From Oscillospiraceae bacterium (GTDB lineage Bacteria > Bacillota_A > Clostridia > Oscillospirales > Oscillospiraceae), in assembly GCA_015067895.1 (NCBI GenBank), contig SVLP01000002.1, positions 1 through 64,000 of the forward strand: a DNA stretch of 64,000 bases, read 5' to 3'. Under the pieces are notes generated by a model. The model did not search any database. It worked only from the letters and a program-made list of their open reading frames with translations, and was not told the DNA's origin. The translations under genes were made by a program, and so were the position numbers. Below, in pieces: positions 14,612 through 23,127 of the stretch (its first letter is position 1; every line of letters begins with the position of its first letter).

Positions 14612-15901
14612 ATGGCAAGCATCCGCAAGCGCGGCGATTCCTATACAATCACGGTTTCCTGTGGCCGGGATATTACCGGCAAGCAGATCCGGGAGACGAC
14701 AACCTTCAAGCCGCCTGCAGGCCTGACGCCGAAGCGGGAGCAGAAGGCCGTGGACGACTTCGCCCGCGACTTTGAAGCCAGAGTAAAGAACGGTCTGGTA
14801 ATGGATGGCCGCAAGATCTCTTTGAAGGAATTTACCGACCGTTGGTTTCTGGAGTATGCACCCCAGAACCTCCAGCCGGGCACCATTGAGAAGTACCGGC
14901 AGGAAATGGACAAGGTGCTGCCTACCCTGGGCCACCTGAAATTGACGGAGCTGCGGCCCCCGAACCTCAATTCGTTCTTTGTCTCCATGACAAAGGACGG
15001 AGCCAGACGGGACGGTAAGCCCGGAGGGTACAGCAAAGGCAGCATCACGAAAACCCGCAACGTGCTGTCCTCCATCCTGAGAACCGCCACCGAGTGGGAA
15101 GTCATTGACCGTAACCCTCTGGATAAAGTCCGCTTACAGGCCGAGGACACCGCCGAGAAGCTGAAATTCTTCACGCCGGAGCAAACGGCCCTGTTCCTGG
15201 ACTATATCGAACAGCCCTATACAGTGACCACGAAGGGCCACAAGCGCACGGATGACACCGGCAGGGCCTACACGGTGGGCGACTACGAGAGGAAGCGGGA
15301 AGTTTCGGAGCAGCTCCGCGTCCTGTTTAATCTGGCAATCTACGCCGGTCTGCGAAAAGGTGAGCTGCTGGCCTTGGAGTGGTCTGATATCGACTTTGAC
15401 AACGATACCGTCAGCGTGTCAAAGGCCGTCTCTGTTGTGGCGGGAGAGCAGATCACAAAGGCCCCGAAGACAAAGAACTCCCGCCGTGTGGTCAGCATCC
15501 CGCACTTCCTGACAAAACGGCTGCGGGAGCTGAGAACGGCCCGCCTGCGGTATCGTCTCAGCCTGGGCGATTACTGGAAGGGGGCTGAATGGATCTTCAT
15601 CCAGGACAACGGTAAGCAAATGTCCTACTCAACCCCATACGCGGCCCTGCAGGATATCCTCCTGCGGTACAACGAAGGGAAAGCCGAAGCCCAGCAGCTC
15701 CCGCAGATCCCCTTCCACGGCCTGCGGCACACGTCGGCCACGCTGCTAATCGCCGGCAATCAGATGGACGTCCGAACCGTCTCCAGCCGATTGGGCCACG
15801 CCCAGGCGTCTACCACCATGAACATCTATGCCCACGCCCTTAAAGAGAAAGACCGAAAGGCCGTCGATACCCTCGAACAAATGCTTGCAAAAGAGGCTTG
15901 A
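14612..15901 (+). CDS. int: Tyrosine recombinase / integrase
   Basis: 429 residues from ATG 14612 with GGGAGG upstream. It has an N-terminal AP2-like arm-binding domain (residues 1-60), a SAM-like core-binding domain (about 70-175), and a catalytic domain with R248 (YAGLRKGELLALEW), H369-x-x-R372, H396 (RLGHAQ) and Y406 (MNIYAH). All catalytic residues are present, so it should be active. Its stop lies 109 bases from the intact tRNA-Thr attachment site, the usual position for an integrase of an element inserted in a tRNA 3' end. Confidence 0.96.
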   Translation: MASIRKRGDSYTITVSCGRDITGKQIRETTTFKPPAGLTPKREQKAVDDFARDFEARVKNGLVMDGRKISLKEFTDRWFLEYAPQNLQPGTIEKYRQEMDKVLPTLGHLKLTELRPPNLNSFFVSMTKDGARRDGKPGGYSKGSITKTRNVLSSILRTATEWEVIDRNPLDKVRLQAEDTAEKLKFFTPEQTALFLDYIEQPYTVTTKGHKRTDDTGRAYTVGDYERKREVSEQLRVLFNLAIYAGLRKGELLALEWSDIDFDNDTVSVSKAVSVVAGEQITKAPKTKNSRRVVSIPHFLTKRLRELRTARLRYRLSLGDYWKGAEWIFIQDNGKQMSYSTPYAALQDILLRYNEGKAEAQQLPQIPFHGLRHTSATLLIAGNQMDVRTVSSRLGHAQASTTMNIYAHALKEKDRKAVDTLEQMLAKEA

Positions 15902-15978
15902 AAACGAATAAATCCCGCCTTGTGCGACAAATGTGCGACATTTGCCGTTCCGGGCGGGATTTCCGTTTTTTGCCAAAA

Positions 15979-16010
15979 AGAAAAAACCGTTGATAATCAA
16001 CGGTTTTTCT
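15979..16010 (-). terminator. Element-borne terminator for tRNA-Thr
   Basis: AAAAACCGTTGA and TCAACGGTTTTT form a 12-bp stem with T-run on the leftward strand, directly after the tRNA-Thr CCA. It lies inside the element and replaces the terminator displaced to 7504-7551. Confidence 0.8.
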
Positions 16011-16057
16011 TGGAGCTAGTGACCTGACTCGAACAGGCGACCTTCTCATTACGAGTG
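16011..16057. repeat. Attachment site repeat, proximal copy (within tRNA-Thr)
   Basis: 47 bases identical to 7550-7596. It covers the CCA, acceptor 3' strand, T arm, variable loop and part of the anticodon arm of the intact tRNA gene. Confidence 0.95.
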
Positions 16058-16086
16058 AGATGCACTACCGACTGTGCTACACTAGC
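16011..16086 (-). tRNA. tRNA-Thr (anticodon CGT)
   Basis: 76 nt including encoded CCA. Acceptor helix GCTAGTG/CACTAGC; anticodon stem TCTCA/TGAGA with loop CTCGTAA, giving CGT, which reads ACG. The T loop is TTCGAGT. Its 3' end is the integration target of the adjacent element and remains intact after integration. Confidence 0.96.
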
Positions 16087-16121
16087 AGACCCATGGATTA
16101 TATCAGGATTTTCGGGAAAAG

Positions 16122-16628
16122 TCAATGGGTAATTTCCAGCTCCCGGAGGAGGAATGCGTTAACGTCCTTTGGCTCCAGACCGAAGACCTGGGCGAATTCC
16201 GCGTGGAGGAGCTTCTGGGCATCGTGCAGGAAATTCTCGTCGGACTGATGGAATTTCCGGCCGAGAGCCAGCTGGGCCTGTTTGTGGCGGTGGAGGGCGC
16301 CGATCATGCCCATGAGGGCTTCCCGGTCACCGGAATTGATGAGCTCCCGGAAACGGAGCTTGCGCTGGTTCTCGTCGGCGATCCAGGGAGCATTGCGAAC
16401 CTGCTCGGAATGCAGCAGCTCCAGCAGCTCCTCCCGGGTCAGCAGGGGGCGCAGCTTCGCCACGGCGGCTTCGTTTTCCACGGGGACATAGAATTTCGAG
16501 CCGGGCTGTGCCAGCGGCTCCAGAATGTAATAGTTGGCCTTTGCCTTTCCGAAGCGCATGGCTTCTATGGCGGTGATATGGCACACGCCGTGGATGCCGT
16601 AGAGCACCTGCTGTCCGATCTCATACAT
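16122..16628 (-). CDS. CarD-family transcriptional regulator
   Basis: 168 residues from ATG 16628 with AGGAGGG upstream. The N-terminal domain (MYEIGQQVLYGIHGVCHITA, later YYILEPLAQPGSKFYVPVE) is the Tudor-like RNA-polymerase-binding domain shared by CarD and TRCF. The C-terminal helical domain (residues 70-165) corresponds to the DNA-contacting part. CarD proteins bind the RNA polymerase beta subunit and modulate open-complex stability. Ordinary chromosomal gene next to the element. Confidence 0.9.
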   Translation of the reverse strand: MYEIGQQVLYGIHGVCHITAIEAMRFGKAKANYYILEPLAQPGSKFYVPVENEAAVAKLRPLLTREELLELLHSEQVRNAPWIADENQRKLRFRELINSGDREALMGMIGALHRHKQAQLALGRKFHQSDENFLHDAQKLLHAEFAQVFGLEPKDVNAFLLRELEITH

Positions 16629-16748
16629 AAAAATCCCTCCTGAATCAGATGTTTTCCAATATTTTAGCATCTTTTTCTTGGAAATTCATGTGGTGAAAAT
16701 GGACAATAATTCCGGAAGTTTTGAAACCTCCTCTGCGCGGAACCGCTT

Positions 16749-17039
16749 TTATGCTGCTTCCATCACTCCTGCGATCTCGCCAGAGAATGCATCCACACGG
16801 ACGATGACGATAATACTGATGCCCAGCGTGTCCTCCGTCCTGGCATCAAAGGTAACCTCATAACACCCATCCACCAACTCGCAGACGGCCATATCTTTGG
16901 TAATGGGTGCATCCGCGTACTCGGCAGCAGTGGGGTAAGCGATCTCGATGGCCTTCTGTGCACCGATCATCTTCCGTCCCCCGCCGCAGGCAGACAGGAG
17001 CAGACAGAGCGTCAAAATCAGGATCAAGCATTTTTTCAT
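16749..17039 (-). CDS. Small lipoprotein
   Basis: 96 residues from ATG 17039 with AAGGAG upstream. A signal sequence MKKCLILILTLCLLLSACGG contains the lipobox LSAC, so the mature protein is anchored at the outer face of the membrane. The remainder has a PepSY-like layout (AIEIAYPTAAEYADAPITKD ... VRVDAFSGEIAGVM). PepSY-like identity is inference from the AFSGEI pattern. Confidence 0.75.
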   Translation of the reverse strand: MKKCLILILTLCLLLSACGGGRKMIGAQKAIEIAYPTAAEYADAPITKDMAVCELVDGCYEVTFDARTEDTLGISIIVIVRVDAFSGEIAGVMEAA

Positions 17040-17109
17040 TGAAATCACTCCTTTTTTACATTGTAACAGAAAAAGGGGGGGCGTCAACTTAAGAATTCTG
17101 AAGAACAAA

Positions 17110-17340
17110 AGCCCCGGACAAAATGTCCGGGGCTCAGCGTGTCGAAAAAGGTGTCATTGCGAGCCAGTGCGCACACTGGCGTGGCAATCTCCCAGATTTT
17201 CGAATATTTTCAGTTGATAATCCGGCGTTATTTGCTCTTTTTTGGGGATCGCCACACCAGTCTGAGGACTGGTTCGCGATGACATCCTAATTTTGAGGTT
17301 TTTCAACAGTCTGAGCCCCGGACAAAAGTCCGGGGCTTTG
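17110..17340. repeat. Pyruvate kinase terminator hairpins flanking a palindromic repeat
   Basis: Two near-identical hairpins (AGCCCCGGACA... and its inverse) occur at about 17110-17133 and 17314-17337. Between them lies a repeat (17152-17284) with inverted ends TGTCATTGCGAGCCAGTGCG and ...CGCGATGACA. The arrangement suggests the pyk terminator was duplicated or split by the repeat. Related repeats lie near 19.9 and 39.7 kb. No gene is present here. Confidence 0.75.
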
Positions 17341-17346
17341 CGTCGA

Positions 17347-18759
17347 TCAGATGGTCTCGATCTTGATGGTATTGGTGTTGCCGCCGCCGCGGGAGACGGG
17401 GCCGCCGGTGATGATAACGTTGTCGCCCTTGTTCAGACCCAGCTTCTCCTGTGCCTTCAGCTTGGCGAAGTAGAACATGACGTCCATGTTGGGGAACTCG
17501 TCAGCCAGCACGGGGGTGACGCCCCAGCTCATGGACAGGCGGCGCCAGATCTTGGGATCGGTGGTCATGCCCACGATGTTCACGGGGGTGCGGAACCGGG
17601 AGACCAGCATGGCGGTCTTGCCGGAGACGGAGCAGACGACCACGGCCTTGGCATCCACATCCAGAGCCATGGAGCAGACGGCGTGGGAGATCTTGTCCAG
17701 ATTGTCCTTGCCATCGAAGGGGGTGTTGCGGAAGTTGGAGGTGTAGTCGTTGTGGGCCTCGGTGTACTCGGCGATCTCGGCCATGGTGCGCACGGCCTCC
17801 ACGGGGTATTTACCGGCGGCGGACTCGCCGGAGAGCATGATGCAGCTGGTGCCCTCATAGACGGCATTGGCCACGTCGGAGATCTCGGCACGGGTGGGCC
17901 GGGGATTGTGGATCATGGACTCCAGCATCTCGGTGGCGGTGATGACGCGCTTGCCCAGCATACGGCAGGTCTTGCTCAGACGTTTCTGGACATCGGGCAG
18001 ACGGACGAAGGGGATCTCCACGCCCAGGTCACCGCGGGCGATCATGATGCCGCCGGCCACCTGGCAGATCTCCTCCACATTGTCCACACCGGCCTGGTTC
18101 TCGATCTTGGCGATGATCTCGATGTCCTCGCCGCCGTTGGCGTTCAGCAGGTCGCGGATGTCCTGGACATCCTGACGGGTGGAGACGAAGGAGGCGGCCA
18201 CGAAGTCGACGCCGTGCTCGATGCCGAACAGCAGGTCAGCCTTGTCCTGCTCGCTCAGGTAGGGGCCGGACATGACCTTGTTGGGGAAGGACATGCTCTT
18301 GCGGTTGGACATCTCGCCGCCGACCTCACAGACGCAGACGATGTCGTGGCCCACGATCTCCTGGACGCGGAACTTGACGATGCCGTTGCAGACGGTGATC
18401 TCGCCGCCGGGGGCCATCTCGTTGTGCAGGTTGTCGTAGTTGACGCTGACGCGGGTCTCGTCGCCCTCACAGTCGTCAGTGGTGAAGGTGAAGGTGTCGC
18501 CGGGCTTGACGGTGACCTTGCCGTTGGCGAAGGTCTTGATCCGGTACTCGGGGCCCTTGGTGTCCAGCAGGATGGCGATGGGCAGGTTCAGCTTCTCGCG
18601 GACACGCTTGATGAGCTCGATCTTCTTCTCGTGCTCGGGATGGGTGCCGTGGGAGAAGTTCAGTCGTGCCACGTTCATACCGGCCAGGCACATTTGAGTC
18701 AGGACTTCCTCGTTCTCGCTGGCGGGGCCGATGGTGCAGATGATCTTGGTTTTACGCAT
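17347..18759 (-). CDS. pyk: Pyruvate kinase
   Basis: 470 residues from ATG 18759 with GGAGG upstream. Family segments: RKTKIICTIGPASE at the N-terminus, MNVARLNFSHGTHPEH, LLDTKGPEYRI, the catalytic region IIAKIENQAGVDNVEEI followed by GGIMIARGDLGVEIP, and the C-terminal allosteric domain with VVVCSVSGKTA. It lacks the extra PEP-utiliser domain of some Bacillus enzymes. It converts PEP and ADP to pyruvate and ATP, and coexists with PPDK at the window start, giving two routes at this step. Confidence 0.97.
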   Translation of the reverse strand: MRKTKIICTIGPASENEEVLTQMCLAGMNVARLNFSHGTHPEHEKKIELIKRVREKLNLPIAILLDTKGPEYRIKTFANGKVTVKPGDTFTFTTDDCEGDETRVSVNYDNLHNEMAPGGEITVCNGIVKFRVQEIVGHDIVCVCEVGGEMSNRKSMSFPNKVMSGPYLSEQDKADLLFGIEHGVDFVAASFVSTRQDVQDIRDLLNANGGEDIEIIAKIENQAGVDNVEEICQVAGGIMIARGDLGVEIPFVRLPDVQKRLSKTCRMLGKRVITATEMLESMIHNPRPTRAEISDVANAVYEGTSCIMLSGESAAGKYPVEAVRTMAEIAEYTEAHNDYTSNFRNTPFDGKDNLDKISHAVCSMALDVDAKAVVVCSVSGKTAMLVSRFRTPVNIVGMTTDPKIWRRLSMSWGVTPVLADEFPNMDVMFYFAKLKAQEKLGLNKGDNVIITGGPVSRGGGNTNTIKIETI

Positions 18760-18840
18760 GGTGCATGATCCTCCGTTTATTCTGGTTATGACACCATTGT
18801 ATTTGGTAAAGGGGAAAAAGTCAATTGCCATATCCTGCCA

Positions 18841-19779
18841 TCAAAATAGTCCAAAACTGCTCATGGCCATCACCCACAGGAAGAAGGTGGGCAGACAGCA
18901 GACGGTGGTGAAGATGACCATCTGACCGGCCAGCTCCGGATCGGCATCCATGCTGACGGCCAGGGGGTAGCTGGAGACGGCGGTGGGGGCCGCGAAGAGG
19001 AGGAAAATGGCGCACAGCTCCTGGGCCCGGAACCCCAGAGCCACGGCTCCGCCCACAAAGATGGCGGGGATCAGCAGGAGCCGGGTGCAGATGCCCAGCA
19101 CCAGTGGTCTGCGGTTGCGGCCAATGGCCTGGACATCCAGGCTGACACCCAGACTCAGGAAGCTCAGGGGCGTTGCCAGACCGGCCAGGTCGAAGCAGAC
19201 ATCCTCCGCCATGGCGGGAAGCTCCAGATGCACCAGCTTCATGGCCAGTGCGATGACGGCGGCCAGAACGATCTGGTTCTTGCAGATGGACTTGAGGAGC
19301 TTTTTGGGGCTGGCGGTGGAGTTGCGGCCGATCTCCAGCAGGATGACCGCCAGGGCGTTGAAGAAGGGGACTGCGAAGGCACCCATCAGCATGACGATGC
19401 CGATGTTGCCCTCACCGTAGATGCTCTCGGCCACGGCGGAGCCGAAGAGGATGTAGTTGGGGCGCAGCAGAGCCTGACCCATGGCCGCGGCGGCGGGGGG
19501 ATCCTTCATCAGCTTCGGCACCACAAGAATGCCGAAGAGGAACAGGAGGATCAGTCCGGCGGCGCCATAGAGGAAATAGCCTGCGCCGTTGAACTCGGCG
19601 AAATCGACGGTATAGATGTTCTTGAACATCAGCAGGGGCATGAAGACCTTGCTGACGATCTGATCCACCTTTTTCATGGTGGGTCGGTCGGTGACCTTAC
19701 AGATGCGCATGATGACGCCGACGGCCATCATCAGTGCCATGGGCACGACCACCTGGGCAGCTACCAGGAAGCTGTTCAT
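18841..19779 (-). CDS. AEC-family transporter (auxin efflux carrier-like)
   Basis: 312 residues with about ten membrane segments arranged as two five-helix halves. It begins MNSFLVAAQVVVPMALMMAV and carries the family's PLLMFKNIY, NYILFGSAVAESIYG and ATPLSFLSLGVSLD segments. AEC carriers move organic acids or amino acids; in fermenters, malate/lactate-type substrates are common. ATG 19779 has AAGGAG upstream. It follows pyk on the opposite end with 80 bases between, so may be separate. Confidence 0.88.
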   Translation of the reverse strand: MNSFLVAAQVVVPMALMMAVGVIMRICKVTDRPTMKKVDQIVSKVFMPLLMFKNIYTVDFAEFNGAGYFLYGAAGLILLFLFGILVVPKLMKDPPAAAAMGQALLRPNYILFGSAVAESIYGEGNIGIVMLMGAFAVPFFNALAVILLEIGRNSTASPKKLLKSICKNQIVLAAVIALAMKLVHLELPAMAEDVCFDLAGLATPLSFLSLGVSLDVQAIGRNRRPLVLGICTRLLLIPAIFVGGAVALGFRAQELCAIFLLFAAPTAVSSYPLAVSMDADPELAGQMVIFTTVCCLPTFFLWVMAMSSFGLF

Positions 19780-19856
19780 GGGATCAACTCCTTATCAAAA
19801 TTCTGTCCCTATTGTACGATTTGAAGGCAGGTTTGTCAATAAACGCAAAAAAGAAG

Positions 19857-19962
19857 CATGTCATTGCGAACCAGTCCGCAGACTGGTGTGGCAATCCCCG
19901 AAGGTTTCCGGAATCTCCAGGAGATTGCCACGCCAGTGTGAGCACTGGCTCGCAATGACATG
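19857..19962. repeat. Palindromic repeat, TCATTGCGA family, copy 2
   Basis: Inverted ends (ATGTCATTGCGAACCAGTC ... GCACTGGCTCGCAATGACAT) around GTGGCAATC/GATTGCCAC arms. Same family as 17152-17284; it fills the gap between two leftward genes. Confidence 0.8.
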
Positions 19963-19969
19963 CTGTATT

Positions 19970-20968
19970 TTATAGCAAAACGATATTTTTCTTGGCGCAC
20001 TCCTCGCGCATTTCCTTCGGCCACAGGCTGACCTGCACCTCGCCGATGTGGGCCTTACCCAGCAGGAGCATGCAAAGACGGCTCTGGCCGATGCCGCCGC
20101 CCATACTTAAGGGGAGGTTGCCGTTCAGGACGCCCTGGTGGAAGGGCAGCTCCAGACGGTTCTCACAGCCAAGCGCGGCACACTGAGCGCGCATGGCGTC
20201 GGCGTCCACCCGGATGCCCATGCTGGAAAGCTCCACCGCCTGCTGCAGGGTCTCGTCCCAGAACATCAGGTCGCCGTTCAGGCTCCAGTCGTCGTAGTCC
20301 GGTGCCCGGCCATCGTGGGGGCTGCCGGATCTCAGCTTGCCGCCGATGCCGATGATGAAGGTGGTGGGGTGCTCCTGGACATAGGCATTTTCACGGGCCT
20401 TACCGTCGAGGAGGGGATACAGATCCTCCAGCTCCTGGGCGGTGACGAAGCTGACCTCCCGGCTCAGCTGCACCCGGATCTGGGGGTACATGCACTTGAC
20501 GGCGGAGAGGGTGGAGCAGATTGCGTCGACGATGTCGGTGACGGTGCGCTTGAGCTCGTCGAGGGTGCGCATGTCGGCGGTGATGACCTTCTCCCAGTCC
20601 CACTGATCCACGTAGATGGAGTGGAGCGCGTCGGGCTGCTCGTCCCGGCGGATGGCGTTCATGTCCGTCCAGAGACCGGTGTCGGGCTGGAAGCCGTACT
20701 CGCCCAGAGCCTGCCGCTTCCATTTGGCGAGGCTGTGGACGACCTGGGCGCATTCCACCCCGGGCACGCCGGGGATGTCAAAGGCCACGGGACGCTCGAT
20801 GCCGGAAAGGTCATCGTTCAGACCGGTTGCCGGGTCAACGAAGAGGGGAGCGGTGGCGCGCATCAGGTGCAGACGGCGGGAAAGCTCGAACTGGAAGGTC
20901 TGCTTGATGAAGCCGATGGCACTCTGGGTCTCATATAGATTCAGTCTGGGTCTGTAGTTTTCAATCAT
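19970..20968 (-). CDS. asnA: Aspartate-ammonia ligase (asparagine synthetase A)
   Basis: 332 residues from ATG 20968 with GGAGGG upstream. AsnA is a class II aaRS-like enzyme making Asn from Asp, ammonia and ATP. Diagnostic segments are NDDLSGIERPVAFDIPGV, KWKRQALGEYGF, IYVDQWDWEKVI and the C-terminal MGGGIGQSRLCMLLLGKAHI, an aaRS motif 3-like ATP-binding loop. An unrelated glutamine-dependent AsnB-type synthetase lies at 46.9 kb. Confidence 0.97.
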   Translation of the reverse strand: MIENYRPRLNLYETQSAIGFIKQTFQFELSRRLHLMRATAPLFVDPATGLNDDLSGIERPVAFDIPGVPGVECAQVVHSLAKWKRQALGEYGFQPDTGLWTDMNAIRRDEQPDALHSIYVDQWDWEKVITADMRTLDELKRTVTDIVDAICSTLSAVKCMYPQIRVQLSREVSFVTAQELEDLYPLLDGKARENAYVQEHPTTFIIGIGGKLRSGSPHDGRAPDYDDWSLNGDLMFWDETLQQAVELSSMGIRVDADAMRAQCAALGCENRLELPFHQGVLNGNLPLSMGGGIGQSRLCMLLLGKAHIGEVQVSLWPKEMREECAKKNIVLL

Positions 20969-21125
20969 GGGTATCCCTCCGGGACAAAGATAGATGCATT
21001 GTACACCAAAATACAAAAAGAGTCAATGTGTTCCGGTGACGGAAATTTGACCGCGCAGGAAAGATTTTCTGTACAAATTTGCCGGGGTGTGGTATGATGA
21101 GGAAAATGATCGGGAGGAATGCATC

Positions 21126-21590
21126 ATGTCCATCGTCAAATTTTACCGGGGTGATCCCAATGCCCCCAAGCCCACCATGGGTGCCCACTTAGGCTCCAAC
21201 GCCATCATCACCTGTAAGGGTCGTCTGCTTCTGGAGAAGCGCAGGGACTCCGACGTCTGGGGTCTAGTCGGCGGCGGCGTGAAGAACTACGAGACCGAAG
21301 TCCAGGCCATGGCCCGGGAGGTCAAGGAGGAGCTGGGCATCCGCGTTCCCCAGAGCCGATTCAAGCGTCTTCGCTCCTACGGCGAGCCGGGCCGCATCGC
21401 CGCCTACTGTGACGGCTCCATCTGGCGCATGGTCATCGTGGTCTTCGCCCTGGATTTCGAGGAGGAGCCCGTCATGAAGGTCAGCAATGAATCCAAGGAG
21501 CTTCGGTTCTTTACAAAGGAGGAGCTGAAGGACATCGAGATCGTCATTACCCACTCGGATATCGTGGAAGATCTCTTCATCAATGCATAA
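21126..21590 (+). CDS. Nudix hydrolase
   Basis: 154 residues from ATG 21126 with GGGAGG upstream. The Nudix box runs GGGVKNYETEVQAMAREVKE then ELG, with the REVKEEL core for Mg2+ binding. Nudix enzymes hydrolyse nucleoside diphosphates linked to another moiety; the substrate cannot be told from sequence. Stands alone, followed by its own terminator. Confidence 0.9.
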   Translation: MSIVKFYRGDPNAPKPTMGAHLGSNAIITCKGRLLLEKRRDSDVWGLVGGGVKNYETEVQAMAREVKEELGIRVPQSRFKRLRSYGEPGRIAAYCDGSIWRMVIVVFALDFEEEPVMKVSNESKELRFFTKEELKDIEIVITHSDIVEDLFINA

Positions 21591-21591
21591 A

Positions 21592-21622
21592 AGGAACGGA
21601 GCCGCGAGGCTCCGTTCTTCGT
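21592..21622 (+). terminator. Terminator after the Nudix gene
   Basis: A 10-bp stem (GAACGGAGCC / GGCTCCGTTC) with GCGA loop and T-rich tail. It also lies at the end of the converging flavin reductase gene and may serve both strands. Confidence 0.85.
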
Positions 21623-22099
21623 TTATTCGATGATCTCCACGATCTCTCCGATGTACATCTTATGTGCTGGTTCGCTGCCGTAGAATTTGCGGATGACCTC
21701 GGGGGTGAAGTTCTCCGCCAGCATATCCTGGGCGAAGAGCTTTCGGCAGACGAGAGTCCGCCGGGCTTCCTTGTAGGTCACCGTTTCGCCGCAGGGGATG
21801 GGGGTCAGACCGGCCTCGGCATCCTTGTCGCAGTCCCGGCCCGACTTGCTGCCCATGATGCCCAGGGCCTGCTTGTACTGCTCGGGGTAGAAGGAGACGG
21901 TGAAATACTCGTTTTCCTCCATGAACCTCCAGGTATACCGGTTGGGCCGGACGTAGACCGTGACCACGCTCTTGCCCCACAGGCAGCCCACGCCGCCCCA
22001 GGAGATGGTCATGGCGTTGTGGTCTGCCATCGTGCCCGCCGCCACCAGAGCCCACTGATTGCCGAATTCGTCGAATGCATCGATCAAAAGCTTGCTCAT
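21623..22099 (-). CDS. Flavin reductase-like FMN-binding protein
   Basis: 158 residues from ATG 22099 with AAGGAGG upstream. WALVAAGTMADHNAMTISWG, then VVTVYVRPNRYTW and FTVSFYPEQYKQAL, match the split-barrel flavin reductase family that binds FMN between two monomers. These proteins reduce or carry flavin in anaerobes. No partner gene is adjacent. Confidence 0.85.
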   Translation of the reverse strand: MSKLLIDAFDEFGNQWALVAAGTMADHNAMTISWGGVGCLWGKSVVTVYVRPNRYTWRFMEENEYFTVSFYPEQYKQALGIMGSKSGRDCDKDAEAGLTPIPCGETVTYKEARRTLVCRKLFAQDMLAENFTPEVIRKFYGSEPAHKMYIGEIVEIIE

Positions 22100-22323
22100 G
22101 AAAATTCCTCCTTTTTGCAGTTACGATAGCATATTCACTCCCGGATTACAAGGCTTTTTCGCCGGAGGGACCTCCGGGGTGAATATGCTTTTTCCGCAAA
22201 ATGTCCCGTATATCTCCCGGATTCGCGAAACATCATAAGAATTGCACCCAATTCATAAGCAGGAATATACAAAGATCCAGCAAAATATTTACAGTTTTTT
22301 CAAAGGCCGACTGGATTTCCCCC

Positions 22324-22352
22324 TTGTATATTCATGTAAAATATGCTATCAT
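22324..22352 (+). promoter_or_regulatory. Promoter of OLE RNA
   Basis: TTGTAT and TATCAT with 17-base spacing; the predicted start, about 22359, coincides with the first base of the RNA's closing helix. Confidence 0.7.
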
Positions 22353-22358
22353 ATTCTG

Positions 22359-22975
22359 CGACGGCGCAGTATCCTAGTCAAAGCACCCTTTTCCAGGCAG
22401 GGCCTAAAAATCCTGCGAAGGGCACATCGATGAAGTCCCTTGTGTCTGCTTGTTACGCCCAGTTTCGGGTGGATGCTGGGGGTTAAGGACAGCGGGCGCG
22501 CTCCAATGGCATGGGGCATACGACCCGCTCTCCGTGGAGACCATTATTCCGTGCGACGACGGCAAACGACCTGAGACGGTTCCGCTCGCGTACGGACTTG
22601 GTAAGAACCTGCAAGGCAGTGCGCAGAATCGTGTGCTGTGTGCAGTGTAGCCTGCCTTGCGTGGGTATGTGGGGATGAAAGATCAGACACACCGGCGTTG
22701 TGGCCACTTCGCTGTGTGTCATCGCTTTCGGAAACCATATCTGCAAAAGAGGCTAAGATCAGGGCTCGCTTTGCTGTGGAAATCACCTAGGCTGTCCGCA
22801 AGGGGCAGGTGGGGGATTACAGTACGGACTAAGTGGCAATCGGGTAAACGGGATTCGGTAACGCCCGTGACGGTGGATCAAAGGGAAACCGCCTGTACGG
22901 CAACGGCAGGTTCCGCCGGGGGAAAACCAACCCGACCTAAGCCGTAAGATTTATCCCGCCTGCTGCCGTCTTTTA
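22359..22975 (+). ncRNA. ole: OLE RNA (ornate large extremophilic RNA)
   Basis: About 615 nt without a plausible gene, bounded by its own promoter. The 5' end (GACGGCGCAG, 22360-22369) pairs with the 3' end (CTGCTGCCGTC, 22960-22970) with one bulged base, and TTTT follows, so the transcript closes on itself. Length matches OLE RNA (about 610 nt). The downstream order of an OapA-like membrane protein, dxs, tlyA, nadK, argR and recN is the isoprenoid-locus neighbourhood reported for OLE. OLE forms membrane ribonucleoprotein complexes with OapA and is tied to stress and Mg2+ responses. Identification rests on context, size and terminal pairing, not on an alignment. RNase P signatures are absent. 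Confidence 0.88.
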
Positions 22976-22988
22976 TCTACAGAAATCT

Positions 22989-23103
22989 CGGCCCCCTCGC
23001 AGAGGGGGCAGGGCTGCGAAGCAGACCGGGGGAGTGTTCTTCTGATGATGCGACACCCCCACCACCGCTTGCGCGGTCCCCCTCCCCCTGTGGGGGAGGC
23101 AGG
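22989..23103. repeat. GC-rich palindromic repeat between OLE and oapA
   Basis: Contains CGGCCCCCTCGCAGAGGGGG and, at the other end, GGTCCCCCTCCCCCTGTGGG followed by GGAGG, with GC-rich inverted segments in between. It looks like an inserted interspersed repeat that separates the RNA from the protein gene. Confidence 0.55.
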
Positions 23104-23127
23104 AAATTGAAATTAGGAGAATCCAAA

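Larger units (their letters stand above)
7550..16057. mobile_element. Integrative element in tRNA-Thr(CGT), 8.46 kb
   Basis: The 47-bp direct repeats define a unit of 8,461 bp containing one repeat copy. Inside are an XRE regulator, an excisionase-like gene, two HUH Rep-like genes, a repeat-rich non-coding block, a leftward four-gene cluster, and a rightward RHH regulator, replication-like protein and tyrosine recombinase. No relaxase of a standard mobilisation family, type IV secretion gene, capsid or terminase gene is visible, so it is neither an ordinary conjugative element nor a prophage. It looks like a small integrative element with its own rolling-circle-type replication, possibly a satellite mobilised by a helper. 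Confidence 0.92.

Noticed and set aside
22359..22975. RNase P RNA, group II intron or protein gene
   Set aside because: The RNase P core (GAGGAAAGTCC) and a group II domain V are absent, and the open frames have no ribosome site or family resemblance. Context and length fit OLE RNA better.
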